Shown here piece by piece: positions 53,258 through 62,133 of a stretch of 64,000 nt of DNA; positions within the stretch are counted from its first letter, which is position 1, and every line of letters starts with the position of its first letter. Origin of the DNA: Rhizobium vallis (lineage in GTDB: Bacteria; Pseudomonadota; Alphaproteobacteria; Rhizobiales; Rhizobiaceae). Both the position numbers and the translations under genes were made by a program. The stretch lies in assembly GCF_003985155.1 (NCBI RefSeq), contig NZ_ML133691.1:124001-188000 (forward strand). The letters run 5' to 3'. The notes beneath the pieces are model-generated. The model saw only the letters and a program-made list of their open reading frames with translations. It was not told the DNA's origin and did no database searches.

Positions 53258-53395
53258 CATTACAAGTCTCGAAGGTTGATTAGTTCCCAATTCCCGCGGC
53301 CAACACCCCAAACACCTTTTCATCGGCCTTCCCCTGTATGTTGCCTGCCGACAGGGAGTGCCATTCTGACAGGGGCGGCTCCTCAGATGAAATGC
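53258..53395 (-). pseudogene. C-terminal relic of a threonine dehydratase-like gene
   Basis: The minus strand reads AGNIQGKADEKVFGVLAAG, corresponding to AGSIHVKQDEKVCAVLSGG in the intact dehydratase at 62134-63105, and flanking bases align with no large gaps (for example TTGCCTGCCGACAGGG against CTGCCTGCCAACAGGG). Frameshifts and loss of everything upstream make it non-functional. The rest of the gap 53147-53639 holds nothing recognisable. Confidence 0.65.
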
Positions 53396-53639
53396 TGGCT
53401 GTCCCCATAGCATCGCCGCAGCGCTAGGAGAGCTGGCGCGGAGTCCGCCTTAGCATTTTCCCCTCCGCTCTGCTGTAATTCGATAACACGGTACCCCATT
53501 CAGCATGGCGCTCTTATGTTGCAACATCGACTGCTCCGCCCGTTTGAAACGGGTGGACACCTATCTAAAAGCCTGGCTTCAATTGTCGTCTCTCATCATT
53601 CCAGCGGCACCGGATGCCGGCTGTCGACGTCCGGTACCA

Positions 53640-54116
53640 TTACTGCTGAAGCAGGCCTGCAAGCGGCAAATGCACTTTGATCAGGGGCGATTTCAGGACG
53701 ACGAAGGTAAAATACTTGTCAATTCCGATATTCAAATCGAGGAGCCGCTCCATGATCGTCTGGTACTCATCGATTCCGGTGGTGACAAATTTTACGAGAT
53801 AATCGTAGCCTCCCGAAACCAAATGGCACTCGATAACCTGATCGACCTTCTCAATCGCCGTAATAAATCTCGCGAAGTCAAGTTGACGGTGATTCTTTAG
53901 AGTGATTTCGGTGAACACCGTCAGCGCTTGGCCCAGTTTTGCCATATTGATCCGTGCAGAGTAGCCTTGGATATAGCCCTCCGCCTGCAGCTTTTTCACG
54001 CGCAGCAAACAGGGGCTTGGCGAGAGATTCACCATTTCCGAAAGCTCGACATTCGTCATTCGGCCATCCGTCTGCAATGCGTTCAGTATCTTGACGTCAA
54101 TCCTATCAAGTTTCAT
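53640..54116 (-). CDS. Lrp/AsnC-family transcriptional regulator
   Basis: 158 residues. HTH: MTNVELSEMVNLSPSPCLLR with VKKLQAEGYIQGY; RAM domain: VIECHLVSGGYDYLVKFVTT. Leftward, 86 bp downstream of the tartrate dehydrogenase-like gene. Possibly the regulator once linked to the relic dehydratase that lies just beyond its stop. Confidence 0.93.
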   Translation of the reverse strand: MKLDRIDVKILNALQTDGRMTNVELSEMVNLSPSPCLLRVKKLQAEGYIQGYSARINMAKLGQALTVFTEITLKNHRQLDFARFITAIEKVDQVIECHLVSGGYDYLVKFVTTGIDEYQTIMERLLDLNIGIDKYFTFVVLKSPLIKVHLPLAGLLQQ

Positions 54117-54202
54117 TGGCTAGTTCCCGCTGATGAGGATGGCGCCGGCGAAATGCCTTCCTTGCTTTGTGATCGTTTCAGGTCATGGTCAGCCGCGTGT
54201 CC

Positions 54203-55276
54203 CTAGAAATTCGAGGAGTGGAGCGCGTCGCAGACGGCCTCGGCAACCTCCAAGGTAGTGGCTGAACCGCCCACGTCGGGGGTAAGGATTCCGGCGCCGG
54301 TCACCCGCTCGACAGCGCGCATGAGGCGGGACGAGCCTTCCCGCTCGCCGAGGTGGTCGAGCATCTGGGCAGCAGTCCAGAAGGCGGCAACCGGGTTAGC
54401 GATGCCTTTGCCGGCAATGTCGAAGGCGGAGCCGTGGATCGGCTCAAACATCGAGGGAAAGCGGCGCTCCGGATCGATGTTCGCCGTCGGTGCAACCCCC
54501 AGACTACCGGCAAGAGCACCAGCGAGATCGGAAAGAATGTCGGCGTGCAGGTTCGTTGCCACTATGGTGTCGAGGCTCCGTGGCTTGAGCGTCATCCGCA
54601 CCGTCATGGCATCGACCAGCATCTTGTCCCACGTAACCTCGGGGAATTCCTCCGCCACCTCGGAGGCGATCTCGTCCCACAGGACCATGCCATGCCGCTG
54701 GGCATTGGACTTCGTAACGACCGTAAGCAACTTGCGCGGCCGGGATTGGGCCAACCTGAAGGCGTAGCGCATGATACGGGTGACGCCGACGCGGGTGAAG
54801 ATGGCGACCTCCGTGCCGACCTCTTCGGGCAAACCGCGGTGAGCGCGGCCGCCATGGCCAGAATATTCGCCTTCGGAGTTCTCCCGCACAATCACCCAGT
54901 CGAGATCGTCGGCGCCGCAATTGCGCAGCGGCGAGGTTATGCCAGGCAGGATCTTGGTTGGCCGGACATTGGCGTACTGGTCGAAGCCCTGGCAGATCGG
55001 CAATCTGAGCCCCCACAGGGTGACATGGTCGGGAACATCCGGTGCTCCGACCGCGCCAAAATAGATGGCGTCGAATTTCTTGAGCTGCTCCAGCCCGTCC
55101 GACGGCATCATCACACCATGTTTCCTGTAGTAGTCAGATCCCCAGGTGAAATTTTTGAAGGTCAATTTTACGTCGCCGAGTCGCATCTCCAGGTTTGCAA
55201 GAACAGTCTGGCCGGCAGCGATCACCTCAGGTCCGATGCCGTCGGCAGGTATGGCTGCAATGGAGTATTCACGCAT
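54203..55276 (-). CDS. Tartrate dehydrogenase/isopropylmalate dehydrogenase-family enzyme
   Basis: 357 residues from MREYSIAAIPADGIGPEVI at 55276 (GGAGAAG upstream). Metal and substrate residues lie in VVTKSNAQRHGMVLWDEI, DAMTVRMTLKPRSLDTIVAT and NLHADILSDLAGAL; EPIHGSAFDIAGKGIANP is the NAD-binding region. The closest group I know is TtuC-type tartrate/malate decarboxylating dehydrogenase. It would turn a 2-hydroxydicarboxylate into a 2-oxo acid. Confidence 0.9.
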   Translation of the reverse strand: MREYSIAAIPADGIGPEVIAAGQTVLANLEMRLGDVKLTFKNFTWGSDYYRKHGVMMPSDGLEQLKKFDAIYFGAVGAPDVPDHVTLWGLRLPICQGFDQYANVRPTKILPGITSPLRNCGADDLDWVIVRENSEGEYSGHGGRAHRGLPEEVGTEVAIFTRVGVTRIMRYAFRLAQSRPRKLLTVVTKSNAQRHGMVLWDEIASEVAEEFPEVTWDKMLVDAMTVRMTLKPRSLDTIVATNLHADILSDLAGALAGSLGVAPTANIDPERRFPSMFEPIHGSAFDIAGKGIANPVAAFWTAAQMLDHLGEREGSSRLMRAVERVTGAGILTPDVGGSATTLEVAEAVCDALHSSNF

Positions 55277-55509
55277 CAAACTTCTCCGTATCGTTATTCG
55301 ATCGAGTTGGCCGGCAGCGGCCGCCACTGCGTCTTCGATGCCATACGCTTAGCGACGACGCCGCGAGCCAGAAGCAGGGCCTCTCGAAGTCAGAGAGGAA
55401 GCATCAGAGATGGTGCTTACTCCGCGTCGAACGCGCGGGACTAGCATCCTCTGTGCCGCCTGGCAGGTTATCCTTTCCGAGCGGTCGAATTCCGCAGGGA
55501 GCGCTGGGG

Positions 55510-56193
55510 TCAGCGTTGATCGAGCAATTTGATCTGGAGATCTTCCCAATGCTCCTGGAACGCGTCCCGCGCCGTATCGTAGTGGCGGCTTCTCAAACTG
55601 TTGATGAGCCGCTCGTGTTCTTCCGCCATTTCTTCCGCGGTGGCGTAGAAATCCTGCCGCTGTGCGAGGAGGAGCTCGATCTCGCCCTCGAGGTCCGAAT
55701 AAGTCCGCTTCAGCCGAACGCTACCGCTGGCGGCGATGATCGCGCGGTGGAAGTCACGGTCCGCAGCAACCAACACAGATCTATCGGAGGATAGAGTCGA
55801 CCTGTGCATCACGTCGACCGCCTCCAGCGCCTGAGGTGGGATGACGCCGGTCAGCACAATCAGACGAATGGCCTCGCCCTCGATGGCGCCGCGCACGCGT
55901 GTGATATCGACAATATCGTCTGGCCCGAATTCGGGCACCACAAAGCCCCGGTTCGGTATCTGACGCAGCAGGCCCTGCGTGACGAGCACCTGGGCAGCTG
56001 TGCGGAATGTGTGCCGCGAGGTCGAATGCTCTTCGCACATCTTCACGTCGCGGAGGAACTCGCCCGGTCGGAAATCCCCTGACAAGATGCGCCGTCGCAA
56101 GGCGTGAGTCAGGATTTCCACCGCGCTAGCGGGCACGGCGTCGACCTTCGTCTCTGGATCTTCGGCTTGATTCTTGGCGGACAGCAGCGGCAT
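55510..56193 (-). CDS. GntR-family transcriptional regulator (FCD subgroup)
   Basis: 227 residues. Winged helix: HALRRRILSGDFRPGEFL, then RHTFRTAAQVLVTQGLLRQI; C-terminal FCD domain with RVRGAIEGEAIRLIV and DRDFHRAIIAASGS. Placed between the tartrate dehydrogenase-like and aminotransferase genes, all leftward. Two FadR-type operator matches at 58810 and 58973 are candidate targets. Confidence 0.92.
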   Translation of the reverse strand: MPLLSAKNQAEDPETKVDAVPASAVEILTHALRRRILSGDFRPGEFLRDVKMCEEHSTSRHTFRTAAQVLVTQGLLRQIPNRGFVVPEFGPDDIVDITRVRGAIEGEAIRLIVLTGVIPPQALEAVDVMHRSTLSSDRSVLVAADRDFHRAIIAASGSVRLKRTYSDLEGEIELLLAQRQDFYATAEEMAEEHERLINSLRSRHYDTARDAFQEHWEDLQIKLLDQR

Positions 56194-56296
56194 GGCTTTG
56201 GCTTTGCTCGTTGATCATGTTCATGTAGCTACGCCACACGAGGCGGCGTAGGGCAAGGCTAGATGATTTGTGCCTCCCGGCCGCTGGTGGCGGGTC

Positions 56297-57667
56297 CTAG
56301 ATATGCACGGACCGAAGCGCCTCGTCGATGCCCTCGAGCAGACGCGCCGCATTGGCCGATGTGAAGATGAGCGGGGGCCTGATCTTCAGGATATGCGCGT
56401 CCGCTCCCGTCGCGGAAATGAGGATGCGCCGGTCGCGCAAGGCATTGACGGCTGCAAGCGCACGGTCCATGTCCGGTGTCTTCCGGTCTCTATCCTTGAC
56501 GAGTTCGACCGCGAAATAGAGTCCGGCGCCGCGAACATCGCCGACGAATTCATATTTCTTCTGTAGATCCCGGAGGCCGTCGAGGATTTCGCCGCCGACC
56601 TTGACAGCAGTGTCCATCAGGCCTTCTTCGAGGATCGTGTCGAGCACGGATTTTGCAGCGGCGATAGCGACCGAGTTGCCGCCAAACGTGTTGAAGTAGC
56701 GCATGCTGGAACCGAATTCGGCGACGAGTTCGGGCCGCAGCACTACGCCGGCTACGGGATAGCCGTTGCCCATGGGCTTGCCCATGGTGACGATGTCCGG
56801 ATCGATCTTGTGACGGCGGTGACCCCAAAGATGGGTGCCGGTCCGCCCGAATCCGGATTGCACCTCGTCGGCAATGAATAGGCCACCCGCCTTGCGCACC
56901 ACTTCCGCCACCGGCGCCAATACGTCCGTCGGATCGACGTAAAGACCATCGGAGGAGAAGACGGAATCGGCGATGAAGGCCGCCAGGCCGCCGCCACGCC
57001 GCTCCATGTCGGCGATCTGCCGCGCGACATCCTCCGCCATCCGCCGGCCGATTTCCTCGACGGGGAGGCGATAGGAATCCGGCGCGGCGACCGTGCGAAG
57101 ATAGGGATCCAGAGCTGACCTCCTGCCGAGCGACGGCGAGATTGCCGCCACCGCGCCGCTGTTGCCGTGATAGGCTTCGGCCGTGACGATGACGCCGGTC
57201 TTGCGTGTGTGGTAACGCGCGATTCGCAAGGCGAGATCGTTGGCTTCCGAACCCGTGCATGTGAACATCGCGCATCCGGTCCGGCCGAGTTCGCCACCGA
57301 ACGTATTGATCAGGGCCTCGGCATAGTCCAGCAGCGGCTCCTGCATGTAACGCGTGTGGGTACAAAGTACCTCGAGCTGCTTCTGGATCGCCTCGACGAC
57401 ACGAGGATGAGAGTGACCCAGCGATACCACGTTGTTGTAGGCATCAAGATATTCGTTGCCGTGCTTGTCATAGAGGAAGACGCCCTTGGCGCGAGAGATC
57501 TCAACCGGCGACTTGTAGAAGAGCCGATAAGCAGGCCCGAGCAGCCTTTGCCGCCTGGCGACATGCGCCAGATCTTCATTTGTTAGATGAGACGTGTCCT
57601 GAGGGTTGAAGCCATTGGCCATGTCGCCACGGAAGCCCTTGGGCAAGGTAGTCGCTTGTTTGGACAT
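56297..57667 (-). CDS. Class III PLP enzyme, AGXT2-like / phospholyase group
   Basis: 456 residues from MSKQATTLPKGF at 57667. PLP motifs: FTCTGSEANDLALRIARYH, ADEVQSGFGRTGTHLWGH, and DIVTMGKPMGNGYPVAGVV with the Schiff-base Lys. The GKPMGNG form is shared with ethanolamine-phosphate and phospho-hydroxylysine phospho-lyases. The kinase gene 8 bp upstream would phosphorylate the amino alcohol, which this enzyme would then split to aldehyde, ammonia and phosphate. A plain aminotransferase is the alternative. Confidence 0.88.
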   Translation of the reverse strand: MSKQATTLPKGFRGDMANGFNPQDTSHLTNEDLAHVARRQRLLGPAYRLFYKSPVEISRAKGVFLYDKHGNEYLDAYNNVVSLGHSHPRVVEAIQKQLEVLCTHTRYMQEPLLDYAEALINTFGGELGRTGCAMFTCTGSEANDLALRIARYHTRKTGVIVTAEAYHGNSGAVAAISPSLGRRSALDPYLRTVAAPDSYRLPVEEIGRRMAEDVARQIADMERRGGGLAAFIADSVFSSDGLYVDPTDVLAPVAEVVRKAGGLFIADEVQSGFGRTGTHLWGHRRHKIDPDIVTMGKPMGNGYPVAGVVLRPELVAEFGSSMRYFNTFGGNSVAIAAAKSVLDTILEEGLMDTAVKVGGEILDGLRDLQKKYEFVGDVRGAGLYFAVELVKDRDRKTPDMDRALAAVNALRDRRILISATGADAHILKIRPPLIFTSANAARLLEGIDEALRSVHI

Positions 57668-57675
57668 TGCGGTTC

Positions 57676-58752
57676 CTATCGTGTCAGAAGATCGGAAATC
57701 TGTGCGGTCGAAATCGAGTGGAACCACTCCAGGTGGGCCCAACCGACTTCGGTATTACGCAGGATATAGCGGCTATTCTCGGGGAAGATCTCTGCGCGCC
57801 AGCACGTCAACAGCGCACGGACCGCAAGACGTCCCATCGATAGGAAGGGGATGAGCCGGATCTCCTCCTCCGTCAGTTCGGCGTGGCGGAGATAACCGCG
57901 CAGAACGTCGCGCGGTTCGTCAAACAGGTCACGCCGGTTCCCATGGTCGAAGGTTTTTGGCATCTGGTTCATCAATGCCGTGGATACATCAACGGCAATG
58001 GCGGTACGGACCGCATCGCCGAAGTCGATGACGCCGGTCAGGAACCGCGGACTGGCATGATCGACGACCAGGTTCGACGTATTGAAGTCGTTGTGGAGCA
58101 CTTGCCGCCGGCACAGGTCGAGCTTCGGCTTGACTTCGGCAAACCGCTCGAGCGCGCGGACGGTCCAGGTGCGCTTGCTGCCCTCCGGGATGTAGCTCAA
58201 CAGATTGGTGAGGTCGAGCAGATGGGTGACGTCCCACGCCACCGTCCGGCCGTCTGCGGGGTGCGAGAAATCGGCCATGGAATGACGCAGCTTTGCCAGA
58301 ATTTCGCCGATCCATTCACGCTGTGGGGCTGTGCAAGATGTCCGGTCGAGCGGGGTGCCGGCAAGAAAGGTAATAAGGCGCACCACTCGCCGCTCGCCGC
58401 CACTCGTAGTGACGATGGGTAAATCCGCCCCGTCGACATCGCGAAGTGTACGGGGGATTGGCAGATCAGGGGCTCGCCGCTCCAAATGCCGCATCAGCGA
58501 GACCTGGAAATCGAGTTCCTCGATCCGCTCAGAAGGATGAGCGATCTTCAACACAAACTTCCCCTGGGCCGCGCAGTTGAGGAGGAACGTGTCGTCCTTT
58601 TCTGTTTCAAAGCGCGTTGCCGACCCGTGCGTGCCATATAGCCGCTCGGCGATTCGTTCGGCTTCCGCAGTGCCCACGGTATGGCACGCCTCGGAAAGCT
58701 CCGGGACGCGGGCTGGCCCGCACTGATGCTCGTGACCCATCTTCAAACTCAT
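57676..58752 (-). CDS. Small-molecule kinase, aminoglycoside-phosphotransferase/hydroxylysine-kinase fold
   Basis: 358 residues. The active site is complete: VLHNDFNTSNLVV supplies the catalytic Asp and Asn, GVIDFGDAV the metal Asp, and FVLKIAHPSE the ATP-lobe Lys. It resembles homoserine and hydroxylysine kinases and the kinase half of rhizobial kinase-aminotransferase fusions. First gene of a leftward operon with the PLP enzyme. Confidence 0.88.
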   Translation of the reverse strand: MSLKMGHEHQCGPARVPELSEACHTVGTAEAERIAERLYGTHGSATRFETEKDDTFLLNCAAQGKFVLKIAHPSERIEELDFQVSLMRHLERRAPDLPIPRTLRDVDGADLPIVTTSGGERRVVRLITFLAGTPLDRTSCTAPQREWIGEILAKLRHSMADFSHPADGRTVAWDVTHLLDLTNLLSYIPEGSKRTWTVRALERFAEVKPKLDLCRRQVLHNDFNTSNLVVDHASPRFLTGVIDFGDAVRTAIAVDVSTALMNQMPKTFDHGNRRDLFDEPRDVLRGYLRHAELTEEEIRLIPFLSMGRLAVRALLTCWRAEIFPENSRYILRNTEVGWAHLEWFHSISTAQISDLLTR

Positions 58753-59237
58753 TCATATCCTGCCTCGGAACGGGCAGTTCGATGACGTTAGTATCTCACA
58801 CTTCAATTTTTGTACAACAATTTATTTCGATGACGAATGTGGTCGAGCTTAGCCTTTCTGATTTCCTCCGGGCAAAATGCTACAAAAACAGCTGATTAAC
58901 GAGCCAATGGTTATTGTTTGGTAGCGACACGTACGTCGATGACGGAGAATCACAGAACTTAGATTCAAATAATTGTTGGACAATTAGTTGCCACCGTCAC
59001 AAAGTTATGCCAGTGTGTTCCCACTGGTCGGAATGCGGCGAACGAGTCGGAATGATCCGCTTTGGTGGGTTGGCCCGGTATCTGAAAAGGCAGAGCAAAT
59101 GACCAGATTGGCAAAGGTACCGGCCTCGACCGCATTGCGGTCTGTCGGAACCGCGACTTCGTTGGACAGGCGGCATGCCCGCTAAAACGACCTTGGATAG
59201 GCACACCGTGCCATGAAAATTGGAAGGAAAACACGCG
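58753..59237. promoter_or_regulatory. Divergent control region with two FadR-type GntR boxes
   Basis: AT-rich 485-bp region between the kinase and HAD genes with no convincing ORF. TTGTACAACAA (58810-58820) and TTGTTGGACAA (58973-58983) both fit the FadR-subgroup operator TNGTNNNACNA; the second is inside a longer dyad AATTGT-tgg-ACAATT. The GntR protein of this cluster belongs to that subgroup. Confidence 0.55.
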
Positions 59238-59927
59238 ATGACTCAATTTCGACCGAAGTACGTGACCTTCGACTGCTACGGCACGCTCACCAATTTCGAT
59301 ATGGCCGGCGCTGCGCGACGCGTCTACGGCGAGCGCCTCTCCCCTGAAGCGATGGCCGCCTTCGTCGAGGCTTTCAGGGGCTATCGCCTTGACGAGGTGC
59401 TAGGCCCATGGAAGCCGTTCCTCGAAGTGGTGCAGAACTCAATCGAACGCAGCTGCAAACGCATCGGTATCCCGTTCAAACCCGAAGACGCGCAGCGCAT
59501 CTATGACGAGGTGCCAACCTGGGGTCCGCACCCGGACGTCCCGGCTGGCCTGTCGAGGGTGGCCAAGGAAATTCCGCTGGTCATCCTCTCGAACTCCATG
59601 AACAGCCTGATCATGTCGAACGTGGAAAAGCTGGGCGCGCCCATCCATATGGTAATCACGGCAGAAGAAGTCGGGGCATATAAACCTCTGATGAAGGGTT
59701 TCGAATACATGCTCGACAAGCTCGGCTGCGGACCGGAAGACATCACTCATGTGTCCTCATCCTTCCGCTACGACCTGATGACCGCCTATGACCTGGGCAT
59801 CAAGAGCAAGGTCTGGGTGAACCGCGGCCATGAGCCGGCCAATCCATATTACGAATACACCGAGATCAAGGATATCGGCGGCTTAGCCGCCGTCGTTGGC
59901 CTGGAGCCAGCCCTCAAGCGCGCCTGA
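59238..59927 (+). CDS. HAD-superfamily hydrolase (haloacid dehalogenase type II-like)
   Basis: 229 residues from the ATG at 59238 (GGAAGGAAAA upstream). Nucleophile Asp in VTFDCYGTLTNF, Ser in ILSNSMNSL, Lys in AYKPLMKGFEYML and a THVSSSFRYDLMTA acid loop. The Asn that follows the Ser pair in proven L-2-haloacid dehalogenases is Ser here, so a phosphatase or other role is equally possible. It could remove phosphate from an intermediate of the kinase pathway. Confidence 0.9.
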   Translation: MTQFRPKYVTFDCYGTLTNFDMAGAARRVYGERLSPEAMAAFVEAFRGYRLDEVLGPWKPFLEVVQNSIERSCKRIGIPFKPEDAQRIYDEVPTWGPHPDVPAGLSRVAKEIPLVILSNSMNSLIMSNVEKLGAPIHMVITAEEVGAYKPLMKGFEYMLDKLGCGPEDITHVSSSFRYDLMTAYDLGIKSKVWVNRGHEPANPYYEYTEIKDIGGLAAVVGLEPALKRA

Positions 59928-59962
59928 AAAGCCAGCTCAAGCGCTGTTACGACGATGAGACC

Positions 59963-59988
59963 GGGGCGGTCCGTTCGCCCCTTCTCTT
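59963..59988 (+). terminator. Rho-independent terminator after the HAD gene
   Basis: GGGGCG, 7-nt loop, CGCCCC followed by TTCTCTTT, 35 bp past the stop codon. Confidence 0.65.
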
Positions 59989-60552
59989 TACGTTCGAAGG
60001 GGAGCAGGCAAGGCCTTTCGGAGACCCCTTCCGCACGCGCGACCTGCTGGCGTTAGAGCGGTGTGATATGAGCTTGACGCAACGGCACGTCGGACTTAGG
60101 CGCGTTTGTAGCTATCGATGTCCGCTTTCGAGTAACCGGGGCTGTTCCTCAACAAACGCTTCTAGGGGCGCACAGCGGTCGTCCGTGAGGCGTGCGGGAA
60201 TGACTGGACCGGGCCGATCTTTACGGTTGGGTTCGTCAAACAGGGAATCCCATTCACGACCTTTCGAGGTTCCATCGATGCAGCGACAGCCTTCCGCGTT
60301 TGATCGGTGATTCGAATTGCATGGGTCGGCTGGTCTTCTTCTGAATGAGTGAAAACGTCGCCTGAGGTCACATTCAATTTCGACCCGCCCGGCTTATGCC
60401 GCCGCGGGATACCGTTTCGCGCGCGACCGCATCTTCAGAGCGGTCGATCCCACGCGATCACCCGTGATCGCGTTACGCTTGGATCTCCCGTTTGACTGTA
60501 ATCACAGCCTCTTGCACAGGCATCCGAAACGGCTACACCGCACTTTGACCAT
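59989..60552. other. Gene-free region with a 22-bp palindrome
   Basis: No frame here has family features. ACGCGATCAC-cc-GTGATCGCGT (60452-60473) is a perfect 10-bp inverted repeat with a 2-bp centre. That is too tight for a hairpin loop and suggests a binding site for a dimeric protein or a replicon-maintenance element. Confidence 0.45.
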
Positions 60553-61980
60553 TCACTCGTTTAAGAAGCCGGCTATGCCCTTGATCTCAGTAAACTCGTG
60601 CAGTCCGAACTTCCCGTATTCCCGACCGTTGCCGGATTGCTTGTAGCCGCCGAAAGGGGCGGCACTGTCCCAGGCGGAGCTGTTGAGGCGAACGCTGCCG
60701 GCGCGCAACCTGCCTGCGAGCGATCGCGCTTCCTTTGGATCGCCCTGAATGTAGGCCGCCAAGCCGTAGGGCGTATCGTTGGCGATCGCCACGGCTTCTT
60801 CTTCGTTGTCATAACCGATGATCGACAGCACCGGGCCGAAGATTTCCTCGCGCGCAATCGTCATCTGATTGGTGACGCGGGCAAAGACCGTTGGGCGCAC
60901 GTAATAGCCGGCATTGAGATGCGAAGGGCGGCCAGGGCCGCCGGCGACGAGCTCCGCGCCTTCCGCGATGCCGCGTTCGATCAACGCCTGGATCTTGTCG
61001 AACTGGGCGGCGCTTGCAACTGGTCCGAGATCGGTGCGGGAATCCGAAGGGGGACCAACAACAAGCGCGGCCGCTTCCCGCGCGGCGATCGAGCCTGCTT
61101 CGTCCATTCGCTCCGCCGGCACCAGCATCCGCGTTGGTGAGGTACAGGTCTGGCCGGAATTGCCGAAGCACCGGCGCACGCCGGCGGCGACCGCCGCTGA
61201 AAAGTCGGCACTGCGCAAGACGATGTTCGGCGACTTGCCGCCGAGTTCCTGATGCACCCGCTTGACAGTCGGTGCCGCCGCCTGCGCCACGGCAATGCCG
61301 GCGCGCGTCGACCCGGTGAAGGACACCATGTCCACATCCGGGTGCCTGGCCAGTACCGCACCTACGGTAGGCCCGTCGCCCTGGACGAGGTTGAAGACGC
61401 CCTTCGGCACGCCGGCCTCATCCATGATCTCGGCGAAGATCACGGCGTTGAAGGGAGCGATCTCCGAAGGCTTCAGGACCATGGTGCATCCCGTGGCGAG
61501 CGCCGGAGCGACCTTGCAGGCGATCTGATTGATCGGCCAGTTCCACGGCGTGATCATCGCAACCACACCGACCGGCTCGTGCAGGATGCGCGTGGTCCCC
61601 TGCATGTAGTCGAAGGCAAAGGTCTCCATAGCCTTGATCGCCTGCTCGAAATGGACAGCGCCGATGCCGGCCTGCTCGGCCCGGGCCATGGCGAGCGGCG
61701 CGCCCATTTCCCGCGAAATGATGTCGCCGAGCTCGTCATTGCGGCGCTTCAGGATCGTTACAATGCGCCTCAGTAGTTCGACGCGCTCTTCCTTTGATGT
61801 CTGCGAGAAGGAGGCAAAGGCTTGCCATGCGGCCGCGACCGCCTTTTCAGCGTCGGCGGCACTGCCGAGTGCGATTGTGCCCATCGGCTGCCCGGTCGAG
61901 GGATCGACGACTTCGAGTGTTTCCGAGACGCAGGGCGCGACCCATTGACCGTCGATATAGAAGCTGTGGTTATGTTTCAA
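60553..61980 (-). CDS. Aldehyde dehydrogenase family protein
   Basis: 475 residues. Asn in AMITPWNWPINQI, Lys in TMVLKPSEIAP, Glu in QELGGKSPNIV, catalytic Cys in NSGQTCTSPTRM. Same length and C-terminal layout (GGYKQSGNGREYG, then EFTEIKGI) as the enzyme at 29107, so the two are paralogues. It would oxidise the aldehyde released by the phospholyase-type enzyme upstream. Confidence 0.93.
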   Translation of the reverse strand: MKHNHSFYIDGQWVAPCVSETLEVVDPSTGQPMGTIALGSAADAEKAVAAAWQAFASFSQTSKEERVELLRRIVTILKRRNDELGDIISREMGAPLAMARAEQAGIGAVHFEQAIKAMETFAFDYMQGTTRILHEPVGVVAMITPWNWPINQIACKVAPALATGCTMVLKPSEIAPFNAVIFAEIMDEAGVPKGVFNLVQGDGPTVGAVLARHPDVDMVSFTGSTRAGIAVAQAAAPTVKRVHQELGGKSPNIVLRSADFSAAVAAGVRRCFGNSGQTCTSPTRMLVPAERMDEAGSIAAREAAALVVGPPSDSRTDLGPVASAAQFDKIQALIERGIAEGAELVAGGPGRPSHLNAGYYVRPTVFARVTNQMTIAREEIFGPVLSIIGYDNEEEAVAIANDTPYGLAAYIQGDPKEARSLAGRLRAGSVRLNSSAWDSAAPFGGYKQSGNGREYGKFGLHEFTEIKGIAGFLNE

Positions 61981-62133
61981 TGGTGGCTCCCTGGAATGGC
62001 TTGATCTATCCTCCCTGCCGAATGAAAACCGATCCGCCCCGCGGTCGGACTGTTTGCATTTGTGAGAGAGGGTATGAGAATCGCAGACGTCGAACGACGA
62101 TCGGGGTGATGTCCTGACCGACGCTGAGACCGA

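Noticed and set aside
54353..55444. Plus-strand frame of 363 codons over the tartrate dehydrogenase-like gene
   Set aside because: Antisense shadow; the minus-strand gene has complete active-site motifs and a good start.
60068..60377. Overlapping small frames on both strands in the region after the HAD gene
   Set aside because: No start signals, no recognisable domain, and both strands equally open; treated as non-coding.
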